Shown here in pieces: positions 30,484 to 38,822 of a stretch of 38,822 nucleotides of DNA; position 1 is the first letter of the stretch, and the number at the start of each line of letters is the position of its first letter. The notes beneath the pieces were generated by a model. That model had not been told where the DNA came from, did not search any database, and saw only the letters and a list, made by a program, of their open reading frames with translations. The stretch spans positions 1-38,822 of the forward strand of contig PMBR01000089.1 in NCBI GenBank assembly GCA_003152995.1, in the 5' to 3' direction. The position numbers were made by a program, and so were the translations under genes. This DNA comes from Chloroflexota bacterium. GTDB taxonomy: Bacteria > Chloroflexota > Limnocylindria > Limnocylindrales > CSP1-4.

Positions 30484-31289
30484 TGCCAGACTTCGTCGTG
30501 GATTCGATCGTGGTCGCAATGGCGATTGCCGTGGCCATCGCCATTGGACTCGTGCTTCTCGACAGATTCGCCACGGACTTCTACGCGCGGTCCGCGCTTC
30601 CGGAGGCGCCGCATCAGGGCGTCCCCCGGCGCGGGGGGCGCCGCCGGCTGGCAGTCGGAGCAGCGGTCCTGGTCGTCGTGGCCCTGGCCGGGGCGGGTAT
30701 CGCCGTCGCCAGGGTGACCTCCGATCCGCTCCGCGCCGCCGGGCCCGCGACGGGTTCGGGTGCGCTGTATCTCGGAACCGCGCCGGCGACCTACGGTGGG
30801 ACCGACGACGTCGTCTTCTCGGCCGCGCCCGGCGGCGACATCCGGTTGGAGTTCAGCCTGGAGAACACGGGCGAGTTTCCGCTGACGATTACCGGGCTGA
30901 ACGAACCGCTGAACGGCAGCCCGATGTGGCAAGTGGACGGTTACTTCGAGTCGGGCTCGCTGGTGCCCGCCGGCCAGGGGAGCGACGGGGCATTCCGCCG
31001 CTTCGAGATCCAGGCACACGCCAGCGTCAGGGTGGTGGCTCGTCTCCACCTCCGGCAATGCGCCGCTTCGGCTCCGGGGCCGACGCTGGCACCCGGGCAA
31101 TCGCCGTCGGCATGGGCGGCAGTGGCGGCCCAAGGAGGCGGGTTCACGTACTTCGCGAATCTGACGATCGCATATGAAATGCTCGGTCTGGCGCGCACCT
31201 CGGCCGTGGCGTTGCCGGCCAGCCTCGTCCTGATAAACGGGAACTCGGTCTTCTGCGATGCCACGGGAAGTCCTGCGCCGGCGACGTAG
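30483..31289 (+). CDS. Two-helix membrane protein, paralogue of the preceding C-terminal domain
   Basis: The ATG overlaps the previous stop (TGATG). The 268-residue protein has membrane helix 1 at residues 8-26 (SIVVAMAIAVAIAIGLVLLD) and helix 2 near 60-80 (LAVGAAVLVVVALAGAGIAV), then an extracytoplasmic domain. Its core, DIRLEFSLENTGEFPLTITG, is clearly related to QLRLTLTLANSGQLPLTVTS in the preceding protein. Both have a Cys strand (LHLRQC here, LHLKVC there), a Pro/Gly linker (APGPTLAPG here, APGPTPAPD there) and a Cys near the C-terminus. The pair therefore arose by duplication and probably works together with the sigma factor. Confidence 0.72.
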   Translation: MPDFVVDSIVVAMAIAVAIAIGLVLLDRFATDFYARSALPEAPHQGVPRRGGRRRLAVGAAVLVVVALAGAGIAVARVTSDPLRAAGPATGSGALYLGTAPATYGGTDDVVFSAAPGGDIRLEFSLENTGEFPLTITGLNEPLNGSPMWQVDGYFESGSLVPAGQGSDGAFRRFEIQAHASVRVVARLHLRQCAASAPGPTLAPGQSPSAWAAVAAQGGGFTYFANLTIAYEMLGLARTSAVALPASLVLINGNSVFCDATGSPAPAT

Positions 31290-31426
31290 CCCGGACCCAC
31301 CGGATCGCCGCCTGCGTCCCGTTCCCGTGCAGATCGATCCCGGGCGTACCCTTGAGTCGTGGAACCGGGATGTGTGTGGTTACGTCTGGGAGGCGTTCAC
31401 AACCTGCTGCCGATTTGGGGAGTTCG

Positions 31427-32353
31427 ATGATGTCGCAAACTGACCGCCCCGCGCGAGATCTAGCGCGCTGGTTTGGGGCCACCAGCGTGGTCCTGCTTCT
31501 GGTTGCCGGGTGCGTTGCGTCCGGCAGCGTCGCCAGCCCCAAGACTCCGGGCGGCTCGTCCTCACCGTCGGCACCGGCGCCGAGCAGCTCGCCTTCGACG
31601 AGCGCACCCTCTTCTGCCAAGGGCTTCTACTTGCGAGCCTGGCAGACCCAGGCACTTGCGGTCCAGCACACATTCGGCTGGCTGCCGATCGTGACCATCT
31701 CGAACGGGCAGTACATCGACGGCATGGTCGCGGTGCCGGCGATCTACCCCGGGCCGCTGTGGGTCGGACCCTCAGCGCAGACGATCAGCGCCACGGGCAT
31801 CGACACGATCGTGGCCGAGGCGCGCAAGCAGGGCCTGCTCGGAACGAAGTCCGACTTCACCGGCACTCCGATGCCGGGCGCGATCGCAGGCCACATCGAG
31901 CTGATCGTCGACGGCACGACGTATGACTTGACCGGCTCGCCGGATGCCATTGTCGATCAGGGCTCCACCGCGGCCGCCGGAACTCCGGCAGCCTTTGCCG
32001 CGTTCTGGCAGAAACTCACCGGGCTGGCCGCGTGGCTTCCGACCGAACTCGGCCAGTCGGCCTCGTACGAGCCCGATCACCTGGCCGTGCTCGCACTCCC
32101 GCCGACCGACGCAGGCAGCGGCATCACCCCGACCGAAGTGGCGTGGCCTCTGGCGACGCCGTTCTCGAAGTTCGGGACCGCTCTGGGCAACGACACGTAC
32201 CGTTGCGCGGTCGTCACCGGCGCGGATCTGGCCAAACTGGAACCTGTGGTCAAGCAGGCGAACCAGCTGACCCGCTTCGTCGACAGCGCGAACGTCAAGG
32301 ACTCGCTACTGGTCCGGGTCCTGGTGCCCGGCGAGCCGAGCCCCTGCCTGTAG
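31427..32353 (+). CDS. Secreted lipoprotein of unknown function
   Basis: ATG 31427 (or the adjacent ATG 31430) follows GGGGAG; the product is 308 residues. A signal peptide ends in a lipobox-like LLLVAGC, so the mature protein should start at the Cys near residue 28. A Ser/Pro/Thr-rich spacer follows (SSSPSAPAPSSSPSTSAPSS), then a folded domain of about 240 residues (GFYLRAWQTQALAVQHTFGW, VTISNGQYIDGMVAVPAIYP, AGHIELIVDGTTYDLTG, LVRVLVPGEPSPCL at the end). No family is recognised. A good terminator lies 32 bases downstream. It is probably a separate unit from the sigma module. Confidence 0.7.
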   Translation: MMSQTDRPARDLARWFGATSVVLLLVAGCVASGSVASPKTPGGSSSPSAPAPSSSPSTSAPSSAKGFYLRAWQTQALAVQHTFGWLPIVTISNGQYIDGMVAVPAIYPGPLWVGPSAQTISATGIDTIVAEARKQGLLGTKSDFTGTPMPGAIAGHIELIVDGTTYDLTGSPDAIVDQGSTAAAGTPAAFAAFWQKLTGLAAWLPTELGQSASYEPDHLAVLALPPTDAGSGITPTEVAWPLATPFSKFGTALGNDTYRCAVVTGADLAKLEPVVKQANQLTRFVDSANVKDSLLVRVLVPGEPSPCL

Positions 32354-32385
32354 CCGGCCTCCGCCGCAAGAAACACGATGCAATT

Positions 32386-32412
32386 GGGGCCGGCGAGCGA
32401 GCCGGCCCCTTT
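32386..32412 (+). terminator. Rho-independent terminator after the lipoprotein gene
   Basis: GGGGCCGGC (32386-32394) and GCCGGCCCC (32401-32409) form a perfect 9-bp stem with loop GAGCGA, followed by TTTC. Confidence 0.75.
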
Positions 32413-32500
32413 CACGTCTCGCGGCGGCCGAGCTTCACGGCCCGCCGGAAGGGCCGAAAGGGGTATTGCGCGGGCAGGTCGGCCGGTTGATGCTGGCGGA

Positions 32501-34252
32501 ATGAGACAGCTTCCCCGTTCAGTCAGGAGCCTTCGTCCGGGCGGAATCGTGCAGGTTCAACAGGCCGGCGCGGAACTCCTCGAGAAGCCTCTTCTCAACA
32601 AGGACACCGGTTTCGATGAGACCGAGCGCGACGTCTTCGGCCTGCGCGGCCTGCTGCCGCCGCGAGTGGCCTCGATCGACGAGCAGGTCTCCCTCGAGCT
32701 CGAACACATCCGCCGCAAGAGCGACGATCTCGAACGATTCATCGGCCTGTCATCACTTCAGGACCGCAACGAGACTCTTTTCTATCGCGTCCTGCTCGAG
32801 AACCTCGAAGAGTTCCTGCCGATCATCTACACGCCCACGGTCGGCCGTGCGTGCCAGACCTTCAGCCACATCATGAGGCGGCCCCGCGGCTTGTGGATCA
32901 CTCCGGCCGACCGGGATCGCATCCCCGATCTGCTGCGCAACGCCCGGCCGGACTCCTCGTCCACCGGCGTTGGCGTGGCCGACGTTCGCCTGATCGTCGC
33001 CACCGACAATGAGCGGATCCTGGGCCTGGGCGACCAGGGCGCGGGCGGCATGGGCATCCCGGTCGGCAAGCTGGCCCTCTACACCGCCGGCGCGGGCATA
33101 TACCCGGCTCATACGCTGCCGGTGTCGCTCGACGTGGGCACCGACAACGAGGACTTGCTGTCCGATCCCGCGTACGTAGGCTACCGCCAGCACCGCCTTC
33201 GCGGCGGCGAGTACGACGACTTCCTGGAGGCCTTCGTCGCCGCCATCCTCGACGTCTGCCCGCGGGCAGTCCTTCAGTGGGAGGACTTCAAGCAGCACAA
33301 CGCCATCAGGATCCTCGATCGATACCGCCACCGGATCACGAGCTTCAACGACGACATCCAGGGCACCGGCGCCGTGGTGCTGGCCGGAATCCTGGCCGCC
33401 GTGCGCGCAACGGGCCGCCCCTTGACCGAGCAACGTTTCGTCTTCCTGGGCGCCGGCGCCGCCGGCACGGGCATCGCCCGCCTCATTCGCACCGCATTGG
33501 TGGCCGATGGCCTGGACGCCGCGAGCGCCAAACGCGCGATCGTCACAGTCGACACGAAGGGTCTGGTTTTCGCCGATCGCGATCAACTCGACGAAGACAA
33601 ACGCGAGTTCGCCCTCACGTCTGCCGAACTGACGTCCTACGGGTTCACGGGCCTGGCCCCGGCGAATCGGGTCGATCTGGTGGCCGTGATTGCCGGAGTG
33701 CAGCCGACGGTGCTGATCGGCACCAGCGGCGTGCCCGGCGCCTTCACCGAAGCGGCGATCCGCGAGATGGCCGCCCACACCGAGCGCCCGGTCGTCTTCC
33801 CGCTCTCGAATCCGACGGCCAAGACCGAGGCGATCCCGGCCGACATCCTGGCATGGACCGAAGGGCGCGCCCTCATCGCCACCGGCAGCCCATTCGAGCC
33901 GGTCCGAGTGAACGGTGTCGATCACCTGATCGGCCAGGCCAACAACGTCTTCATCTTCCCGGGCATGGGTCTCGGGGCGATCGTGGCCGAAGCGCGGGAG
34001 ATCACCGACGAGATGTTCCTCCTGGCGGCTCGGACCCTGGCCGAGATGGTCTCGCCCGACCGGCTCGCCGCGGGCGCCCTCTACCCGGCCATCTCGGAGT
34101 TGCGGCAGGTCTCCCGCCAGATCGCGGCAAAGGTCGTGTGCCAGAGCCGCGACTGCGGCGTGGGCCGCCTCTATCGCGACGACGAGGTATTCGACGCGGT
34201 GGATTCGGCCGTGTGGTACCCGGATTACCTGCCCTACCTGCCGGCGCAATAG
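32501..34252 (+). CDS. NAD(P)-dependent malic enzyme, large (eukaryote-like) form
   Basis: ATG 32501 with GGCGGA just upstream gives 583 residues, the length of the large malic enzyme class. Malate is oxidatively decarboxylated to pyruvate and CO2. Motifs are visible in order: NKDTGFDETERDVFGLRGLL, EEFLPIIYTPTVG with the catalytic Tyr region, ATDNERILGLGDQGAGGMGI (malate/metal region), KLALYTAGAGI, ITSFNDDIQGTGAVVLAGIL (divalent-metal Asp pair), FVFLGAGAAGTGIARLI (nucleotide fold), PVVFPLSNPTAKTEAIPADI, ATGSPFEPV and NNVFIFPGMGLGAIV. Whether NAD or NADP is preferred cannot be read safely. It stands alone. Confidence 0.95.
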   Translation: MRQLPRSVRSLRPGGIVQVQQAGAELLEKPLLNKDTGFDETERDVFGLRGLLPPRVASIDEQVSLELEHIRRKSDDLERFIGLSSLQDRNETLFYRVLLENLEEFLPIIYTPTVGRACQTFSHIMRRPRGLWITPADRDRIPDLLRNARPDSSSTGVGVADVRLIVATDNERILGLGDQGAGGMGIPVGKLALYTAGAGIYPAHTLPVSLDVGTDNEDLLSDPAYVGYRQHRLRGGEYDDFLEAFVAAILDVCPRAVLQWEDFKQHNAIRILDRYRHRITSFNDDIQGTGAVVLAGILAAVRATGRPLTEQRFVFLGAGAAGTGIARLIRTALVADGLDAASAKRAIVTVDTKGLVFADRDQLDEDKREFALTSAELTSYGFTGLAPANRVDLVAVIAGVQPTVLIGTSGVPGAFTEAAIREMAAHTERPVVFPLSNPTAKTEAIPADILAWTEGRALIATGSPFEPVRVNGVDHLIGQANNVFIFPGMGLGAIVAEAREITDEMFLLAARTLAEMVSPDRLAAGALYPAISELRQVSRQIAAKVVCQSRDCGVGRLYRDDEVFDAVDSAVWYPDYLPYLPAQ

Positions 34253-34526
34253 CAGGCCACGAGGCGGCCGGCCGGTCGATTGAGTGTCGCGCACGTCCAG
34301 AAGTCGCGGGTTCTTGCGTATGTTGTATGACCGCACCACTAACGCCTGACTGGGGCAGGACCTCCGACTGATGCACGGATGGGCCGGAATTCGTCAAGTT
34401 GACATCAATAGGCGCCGAAACCTCGTCAGGACCCGTCCTGAATAGCTTCGCAATGCCCCAACTCCGCTCGGACGTCCCGGCCCGATCTGCCGCGACAGGC
34501 CGTCAGCGGGCGCAAAGGAGACAGCA

Positions 34527-35087
34527 ATGGCCGTCGGCACATTCACCCCAGGATCAGGGGGCAACGGGATTGTTGTAACCAGAAGGCGCCCCGGCCATTT
34601 CGTCGCGCTCACCGAGGACGGTCGAATCGACGCGATTCTCGCCCAGGGCGGAGTCAAGCTCCCCGACGCACTGGAGAAGCGCGCCGCCATCAACGTCACC
34701 AACGCGCAACAGTGCCCCAACGATCTGTCGAAACCTCTCGCACCGGCCCCCGGCGTAAAGAGCGTGGATCCGTACGACATCTCGATCGTCATGCCGGCCG
34801 AAGACGGCGAGCCGGTAGTCAGCGACGCAGACCGGGACGCGTGGGCCAAGTTCCGGGTCGCTTACGACGTCACACTCGAGGCCACGCCGTTCAAGGTGTC
34901 GGGTGTGCTGCTGCTGCTTCCGTCGCAGGATCCGCTCTCCCTTACCGAGCGCGGCACGGAACTATTCCTGCCGGTCTTCTCACCGGTCGTGCAGCTGGGC
35001 ACGTTGACGCTGCGAGACACGCCCCGCGACGCGATCCTGGTGAACCGATCCCACATGAGACGAGTCAACGCGACCCGGCGACGCTAA
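34527..35087 (+). CDS. Conserved-looking protein of unknown function
   Basis: The start ATG has a strong AAAGGAG seven bases upstream. The 186-residue product has no signal peptide or membrane helix. Its composition is unlike an antisense shadow: hydrophobic beta-like runs (VTLEATPFKVSGVLLLLPSQ, TELFLPVFSPVVQLGTLTLR) and a basic tail (SHMRRVNATRRR). The N-terminus (FTPGSGGNGIVVTRRRPGHF, VALTEDGRID) suggests a small all-beta protein. No family is recognised. It is flanked by long non-coding gaps, 274 bases upstream and 356 downstream, so it is a single-gene unit. Confidence 0.6.
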   Translation: MAVGTFTPGSGGNGIVVTRRRPGHFVALTEDGRIDAILAQGGVKLPDALEKRAAINVTNAQQCPNDLSKPLAPAPGVKSVDPYDISIVMPAEDGEPVVSDADRDAWAKFRVAYDVTLEATPFKVSGVLLLLPSQDPLSLTERGTELFLPVFSPVVQLGTLTLRDTPRDAILVNRSHMRRVNATRRR

Positions 35088-35192
35088 CCGCTGTCGCTCT
35101 CTCGACGCTCGTACCTCCCGCCGACTTGTAGCGCACCGCGCGGGGCAAGCCAGACCCGCGTCCCCCGCTGAACGCCGCCCGCTTCCCGCCTC

Positions 35193-35396
35193 CCGCTCAC
35201 TGAGCGGTGCTCACGGCATGCCGCGAGCCGCCGCCCGCCGCCCACCGGGCGCCGGGCAGTATCTTCGGCAAGTGGGAGAATGCTGCAAACGGCCCCAGGA
35301 GAGCCGCGCTCGCATGATCTCGACGACCGTGGACGTGTTCTCCGCGGACTGACCCTCATTCGAGCGTCGCTCGAATTGGCGCGTGCACAGCGCGCC
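35193..35396. promoter_or_regulatory. Palindrome-rich upstream region of the alanine dehydrogenase gene
   Basis: The 356-base gap 35088-35443 has no convincing gene. CCGCTCA-C-TGAGCGG lies at 35193-35207. ATTCGAGCG-T-CGCTCGAAT lies at 35358-35376 (1-base centre, 9-bp arms). GGCGCG, seven bases, CGCGCC lies at 35378-35396. The last two are side by side, 47-86 bases before the ATG, and are operator candidates. A TTGACA at 35407-35412 has no matching -10 at normal spacing. Confidence 0.4.
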
Positions 35397-35443
35397 TCCT
35401 GAGTGTTTGACATCGGGTGGCGAGACCGCCCGGAGAGGTCGAG

Positions 35444-36562
35444 ATGCTTGTCGGTGTTCCCCGAGAGATCAAGGACAACGAGTTCCGAGTCGGTCTGACG
35501 CCGAGCGCAGTGCGGGAGCTCGTCTCTCACGGCCACAAGGTCGTCGTTGAGGCCGGCGCCGGTGAGGTCATCGACCTCGACGACGAGCACTACCAGGCCG
35601 CCGGAGCTGAGATCGTCCCGACTGCGGTCGAGGTGTTCGGTCGCGCCGAGCTCGTGGTCAAGGTCAAGGAGCCACAGCCGCAAGAGATCGGGATGCTGCG
35701 CGAGGGCCAGGTCCTGTTCACGTATCTGCACCTCGCGCCGGACGCGGCGCAGACCCGGGGGCTACTGAATGCCGGCTGCGTGGCGATCGCCTACGAGACG
35801 GTCACAGACGAGCGGGGTGGCCTGCCACTGCTCGCTCCGATGAGCGAGGTTGCGGGCCGGATGTCGGTACAAGCGGGTGCCCATGCGCTCGAGAAGGAAG
35901 CGGGCGGGCGCGGGGTTCTGTTGGGAGGCGTCCCCGGGGTGCCGCCCGCCAAGGTTGTCGTGCTTGGCGGAGGAGTCGTGGGCATGAATGCCCTACGCAT
36001 GGCCCTGGGTCTCGAGGCCGACGTGACGGTGATCGACCGGTCGCTGCCGCGGCTCAAAGAGCTGGACCTGGCTTTCGCCCCTGCTCTCAAGACCCGATAC
36101 GCAACCGTCGACGCCATCGAGGAGAGCGTTCTGACCGCCGACCTGGTGATCGGCGCGGTGCTGCTGCCCGGCGGTACGGCGCCGCGTCTGGTCACCCGAG
36201 AGATGGTCCGCGCCATGCGGAGAGGCTCCGTTGTCGTGGACGTTTCGATCGATCAGGGCGGATGCTTCGAGACATCGCGGCCCACGACGCACTCGCACCC
36301 GACCTACGTGGTCGACGATGTGGTCCATTACTGCGTCACCAACATGCCGGGAGCGGTGGCGCGAACCTCGACGTTCGCTCTCAACAACGCCACCCTGCCG
36401 TTCACCCTGGCGCTCGCGGACAAGGGCTGGCGTAAAGCGCTCGAGGAGGACTGCCATCTGCGGGACGGGCTCAACATCTGCAGCGGACACGTCACCTACG
36501 ACGCCGTAGCCCGGGCCCACGGCCTCGAGTATGTGGCGCCCGAGGCCGTTCTCGGGATCTAG
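35444..36562 (+). CDS. ald: Alanine dehydrogenase
   Basis: The enzyme interconverts L-alanine and pyruvate plus ammonia with NAD+/NADH. ATG 35444, with GGAGAGG upstream, gives 372 residues, the normal length. Diagnostic segments are [32 protein letters not shown] with the pyruvate-binding Lys, [10 protein letters not shown] with the catalytic His, [40 protein letters not shown] (Rossmann NAD site), [20 protein letters not shown] and [20 protein letters not shown]. The next gene starts 4 bases after the stop, so it is co-transcribed. It could assimilate ammonia or allow growth on alanine. Confidence 0.96.
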   Translation: MLVGVPREIKDNEFRVGLTPSAVRELVSHGHKVVVEAGAGEVIDLDDEHYQAAGAEIVPTAVEVFGRAELVVKVKEPQPQEIGMLREGQVLFTYLHLAPDAAQTRGLLNAGCVAIAYETVTDERGGLPLLAPMSEVAGRMSVQAGAHALEKEAGGRGVLLGGVPGVPPAKVVVLGGGVVGMNALRMALGLEADVTVIDRSLPRLKELDLAFAPALKTRYATVDAIEESVLTADLVIGAVLLPGGTAPRLVTREMVRAMRRGSVVVDVSIDQGGCFETSRPTTHSHPTYVVDDVVHYCVTNMPGAVARTSTFALNNATLPFTLALADKGWRKALEEDCHLRDGLNICSGHVTYDAVARAHGLEYVAPEAVLGI

Positions 36563-36566
36563 CGGC

Positions 36567-37262
36567 ATGCAGTTTGACCTGTACCTGGAATCCGGGCCGC
36601 AGCACAAACGGACCTGGGTCTATGTGCCGGCTCTGCCCGGCTGCGTGGCCTTCGGACCGACGACCGATCAGGCGATCGAGAACACGCGGCCCGCTATTCG
36701 CGAGCGTCTCGACTTCCTGCGCCGCCACGGCGAGAGCCAGCCCGACCCGGAGCCCATCGAGCTATCCGTTGCCGAACACATCATCGAGCGCAGGTTCCTC
36801 GGCTTCGGGCAGCAGGTCTTCGCCACTGATCGTGAGCCATTGGATGCCCAAGAGGCCGCTCGCCAGCTGCTCTGGGCGGAGTGGTCTCGCGAGGAGCTCG
36901 TGGCCGTGGCGCGAGCCCAGACTCTTCCCCTTTCCGAAGCCCCGGCGTCAGGCGGCCGATCGACGGCGGCGATCCTCTCTCACGTCGCCGGGTCGGAGTG
37001 GTCGTACGTCAGTTCCACGCTGGGGACACTGCCCGGATACTCGGCCGCGATCGCCGCGATTGAAGGCGCAGGCAACGAACCGTGGGCCGCCCTCGAAGCC
37101 GAGCGCGAGGCCGTCATGACGCGCCTCCACTCGATGACCGCCCAGGAATTGACGCATGTCGTTGAGCGGTTGGACAGGCCACCGCGCACCGCACGGCGCA
37201 TGCTGCGGCGCATGCTCGAACACGAATGGGAACACGTCCTGGAGCTTCGGGCCCGACTCTAG
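36567..37262 (+). CDS. HicB-like N-terminus fused to a DinB-like domain
   Basis: The 231-residue protein begins 4 bases after ald. Residues 1-55 resemble the HicB antitoxin-like/partial RNase H fold (FDLYLESGPQHKRTWVYVPA, LPGCVAFGPTTDQAIENTRP, AIRERLDFLRRHG). The rest is a DinB-type four-helix domain, with candidate metal His in ILSHVAGSEWSYVSS and an H-x3-H at the C-terminus (MLEHEWEHVLELR). DinB proteins often bind a divalent metal and small thiols, and usually have unknown function. No HicA toxin gene is adjacent. A link to alanine metabolism is not evident beyond the shared transcript. Confidence 0.75.
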   Translation: MQFDLYLESGPQHKRTWVYVPALPGCVAFGPTTDQAIENTRPAIRERLDFLRRHGESQPDPEPIELSVAEHIIERRFLGFGQQVFATDREPLDAQEAARQLLWAEWSREELVAVARAQTLPLSEAPASGGRSTAAILSHVAGSEWSYVSSTLGTLPGYSAAIAAIEGAGNEPWAALEAEREAVMTRLHSMTAQELTHVVERLDRPPRTARRMLRRMLEHEWEHVLELRARL

Positions 37263-37321
37263 ATCGGATCCAGCGTCCCGCACCACAACGGGTGAAACGG
37301 CCTGAACCCGGCCGGGCCGGG

Positions 37322-37837
37322 TCAGACGCCCAGCACGACCCGAGCGATCTCCGCGTCAACCTCTTCGGCGAGCAGTCCGGCCAGACGATCCGCGGCCCGT
37401 TGTGCCAGCGGGCTGCCCCAGGTGAAGCGCGTGTTGTTCGAGTCCGGGTCGTAGTCCTCGATGCGGGACTGGCTGAACCGGGCACGATGGCGCTCGCAGC
37501 AATTGACCGTCAGATCGTCCTCGTTCTCGATGCCATGGCCAGTGATGTAGTACTTGCCGACCCTCGCCACGATCTCGACCGGCCCGGTACCGTTGGCGAA
37601 GAAGCCCATCGGCTGGACCGCGTCGCGTCCCAGCCATGCGCCGATGGCATCGACCAGCACCGCTGACGCCTTGGCTTCATGCCAACCGTCGCCGCGGACG
37701 ATCTGGGCGATGGTCCGCCCGATATTGGCCGCCTCCTCGGACACGAGGACAGCCCTGAACTCGCGATTGAGCGAAGTGACCGCCTGGTTCGGGCCTTTGG
37801 CGGGTGCCCCACTCTGACGCTGACTCTGATCCACCAT
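37322..37837 (-). CDS. Soluble protein of unknown function
   Basis: From ATG 37837 the product is 171 residues; the frame is open further upstream, but that part lies beyond a better promoter candidate and reads as basic, Cys-rich shadow. Segments such as FRAVLVSEEAANIGRTIAQI, VARVGKYYITGHGIENEDDL and RIEDYDPDSNNTRFTWGSPL are well balanced and protein-like. A CCERHRA motif near residue 115 could bind metal, but only one Cys pair is present. No family is recognised. A -35/-10 pair lies about 45-65 bases upstream. It is convergent with the DinB-like gene, 59 bases apart. Confidence 0.6.
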   Translation of the reverse strand: MVDQSQRQSGAPAKGPNQAVTSLNREFRAVLVSEEAANIGRTIAQIVRGDGWHEAKASAVLVDAIGAWLGRDAVQPMGFFANGTGPVEIVARVGKYYITGHGIENEDDLTVNCCERHRARFSQSRIEDYDPDSNNTRFTWGSPLAQRAADRLAGLLAEEVDAEIARVVLGV

Positions 37838-37875
37838 TGCACTCTTCGTTAAGATGCGGAACCGTGTGCGGGTAC

Positions 37876-37903
37876 ACGTTAGACGAGCCACCGGGCCCGT
37901 CAA
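37876..37903 (-). promoter_or_regulatory. Candidate sigma-70-type promoter
   Basis: On the minus strand TTGACG (37898-37903) and TAACGT (37876-37881) are 16 bases apart, about 40 bases before the ATG at 37837. The -35 is good and the -10 is weak (3 of 6). Confidence 0.4.
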
Positions 37904-38034
37904 GTACAGCCTTCCGACGCAACCATACGGTACTTTTGGGTCGAGGCCGGTGGCTCTCCGGTCGCATGCCCGGTGTTGCCTGCCCGCAACTCGCCTGTGT
38001 GGCCTCACGAGAGGGCGCGGGCGCCACCCGCCAG

Positions 38035-38055
38035 GTTGCGGTGACGAACCGCAAC
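38035..38055 (-). other. Hairpin downstream of phosphoglucomutase
   Basis: GTTGCGGT and ACCGCAAC form a perfect 8-bp stem with loop GACGA, 22 bases past the pgm stop on the minus strand. No T-run follows, so a terminator role is uncertain. Confidence 0.4.
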
Positions 38056-38076
38056 TGCCCCCAGGACTGCTAGATA

Positions 38077-38822
38077 TTAGCTCCCGGCGGCCGGTTTGGA
38101 AGCCCCAAATGCGTTTGTCACAACCACCTGGGCCTCGCCGATGATGCGCTCCAAATGTTCCTGGCCGAGGAAGCTCTCGGCATAAATCTTGTAGACATCT
38201 TCTGTCCCGGAGGGGCGCGCCGCGAACCAGCCGTGCTCGGTCGAAACCTTGACCCCGCCGATGGGCGCGTCGTTTCCGGGGGCTCGGGTCAAGACGGCCA
38301 CGATCGGCTCGCCGGCGAGCTGCGCGGCGGAGATCTGGTCTGGTGAAAGCTTAGAGAGGATCGCCTTCTGCTCGCGAGTCGCCGGGGCGTCGATGCGTTG
38401 ATAGGCCGGCGCGCCGTACACAGCCGTCAGCTTGTCGTAGGCGGCAGCCGGGTCGTGCCCGGTTCGCGCGGTGAGCTCCGCCGCCAGGAGGCAGGCGATC
38501 AGTCCGTCCTTGTCGGTCGTCCACACGGTTCCGTCGCGGCGCAAAAACGATGCTCCGGCGCTCTCCTCGCCGCCGAAACCCAGCGACCCATCAACCAGTC
38601 CGGCCACGAACCACTTGAAGCCCACCGGGACCTCGAGCAGTCTGCGCCCGAGCTCGGTGGCGACGCGGTCGATCATGCTCGTGGAGACGAGAGTCTTTCC
38701 GATAGCGACATCGGGCCGCCAGTCGCGGTTCCGATAGATGTATTCGATCGCGGCCGACAGGAAGTGGTTGGGGTTCATTAGCCCCGCCGCTCCGGACACG
38801 ATCCCGTGGCGGTCGGCGTCGG
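38077..38822 (-). CDS. pgm: Phosphoglucomutase, C-terminal part
   Basis: The frame runs off the right edge: the 23 bases before 38799 stay open and read [10 protein letters not shown], the metal-binding-loop side of the active site. About 248 residues are visible. [15 protein letters not shown] is the sugar-binding loop, and [15 protein letters not shown] is the C-terminal phosphate-binding loop. Other typical parts are [37 protein letters not shown] and [20 protein letters not shown]. This is the alpha-D-glucose-phosphate-specific class (about 545 residues in full), interconverting glucose-1- and glucose-6-phosphate for glycogen and envelope sugar metabolism. Confidence 0.95.
   Translation of the reverse strand, partial: DADRHGIVSGAAGLMNPNHFLSAAIEYIYRNRDWRPDVAIGKTLVSTSMIDRVATELGRRLLEVPVGFKWFVAGLVDGSLGFGGEESAGASFLRRDGTVWTTDKDGLIACLLAAELTARTGHDPAAAYDKLTAVYGAPAYQRIDAPATREQKAILSKLSPDQISAAQLAGEPIVAVLTRAPGNDAPIGGVKVSTEHGWFAARPSGTEDVYKIYAESFLGQEHLERIIGEAQVVVTNAFGASKPAAGS

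Noticed and set aside
32753-34339. Long minus-strand open frame opposite malic enzyme
   Set aside because: Composition is antisense-like, and every conserved malic enzyme motif is on the plus strand.
34399-34404. TTGACA as a promoter for the orphan gene at 34527
   Set aside because: No reasonable -10 follows at 16-18 bases.
1-38822. tRNA, rRNA, CRISPR, insertion sequence or prophage
   Set aside because: No cloverleaf, conserved rRNA segment, regularly spaced repeat, transposase or phage structural gene was found by eye on either strand.

Overview
The window is GC-rich, densely packed bacterial chromosome. It has short intergenic gaps, many GTG starts and many ATGA or GTGA start/stop overlaps. 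The gene mix points to a Chloroflexota-type organism, possibly the Limnocylindria/Ellin6529 side. The pointers are an R3H-domain SpoIIIAA-like ATPase, thymidylate kinase near a cyclic-di-AMP receptor, several ECF sigma modules, an F420-type luciferase-like oxidoreductase, a YtfJ/GerW-family protein, and an RskA-type anti-sigma with an H-x3-C-x3-H N-terminus. This placement is inference from content, not a phylogeny. No tRNA, rRNA, CRISPR array, insertion sequence or phage gene was seen.

Layout. 1-6.1 kb: the 3' part of the R3H ATPase gene, tmk, an ECF sigma/anti-sigma pair, a GAF-GGDEF protein with a ruined GGDEF motif (minus), a DarA-type c-di-AMP receptor and a Nudix hydrolase. 6.2-10.3 kb: a second ECF sigma gene overlapping a membrane protein with four extracellular repeats, then a small monooxygenase-fold protein and an iron-type alcohol dehydrogenase. 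10.3-13.6 kb (minus): two paralogous membrane proteins (one frameshifted), an LLM-class oxidoreductase and a lipoprotein.

13.7-19.5 kb is the most striking region. A cobalamin riboswitch with a visible RBS-sequestering hairpin controls five tightly overlapping genes. The first two encode surface-anchored proteins that look like the two halves of intrinsic factor/transcobalamin: an alpha/alpha-barrel repeat protein and a DUF4430 beta-domain protein. The other three encode an ECF transporter: the T subunit, a fused A1-A2 ATPase and an S component. I read this as a complete extracellular B12 capture and import system.

19.4-25 kb: a GT87 glycosyltransferase and a DUF885 protein (minus), a YtfJ-family gene, remnants of what looks like a deleted divergent transporter/tetR pair, a repeat-rich gap and a DUF5666 protein. 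25-28.6 kb: a hybrid histidine kinase and an aspartate/aromatic aminotransferase. 28.7-32.4 kb: a third ECF sigma gene overlapping the first of two paralogous membrane proteins, then a lipoprotein. 32.5-38.8 kb: malic enzyme, an unknown protein, alanine dehydrogenase with a HicB-DinB-like protein, an unknown minus-strand protein and the 3' part of phosphoglucomutase. Aminotransferase, malic enzyme and alanine dehydrogenase together give this end a carbon/nitrogen-metabolism flavour.
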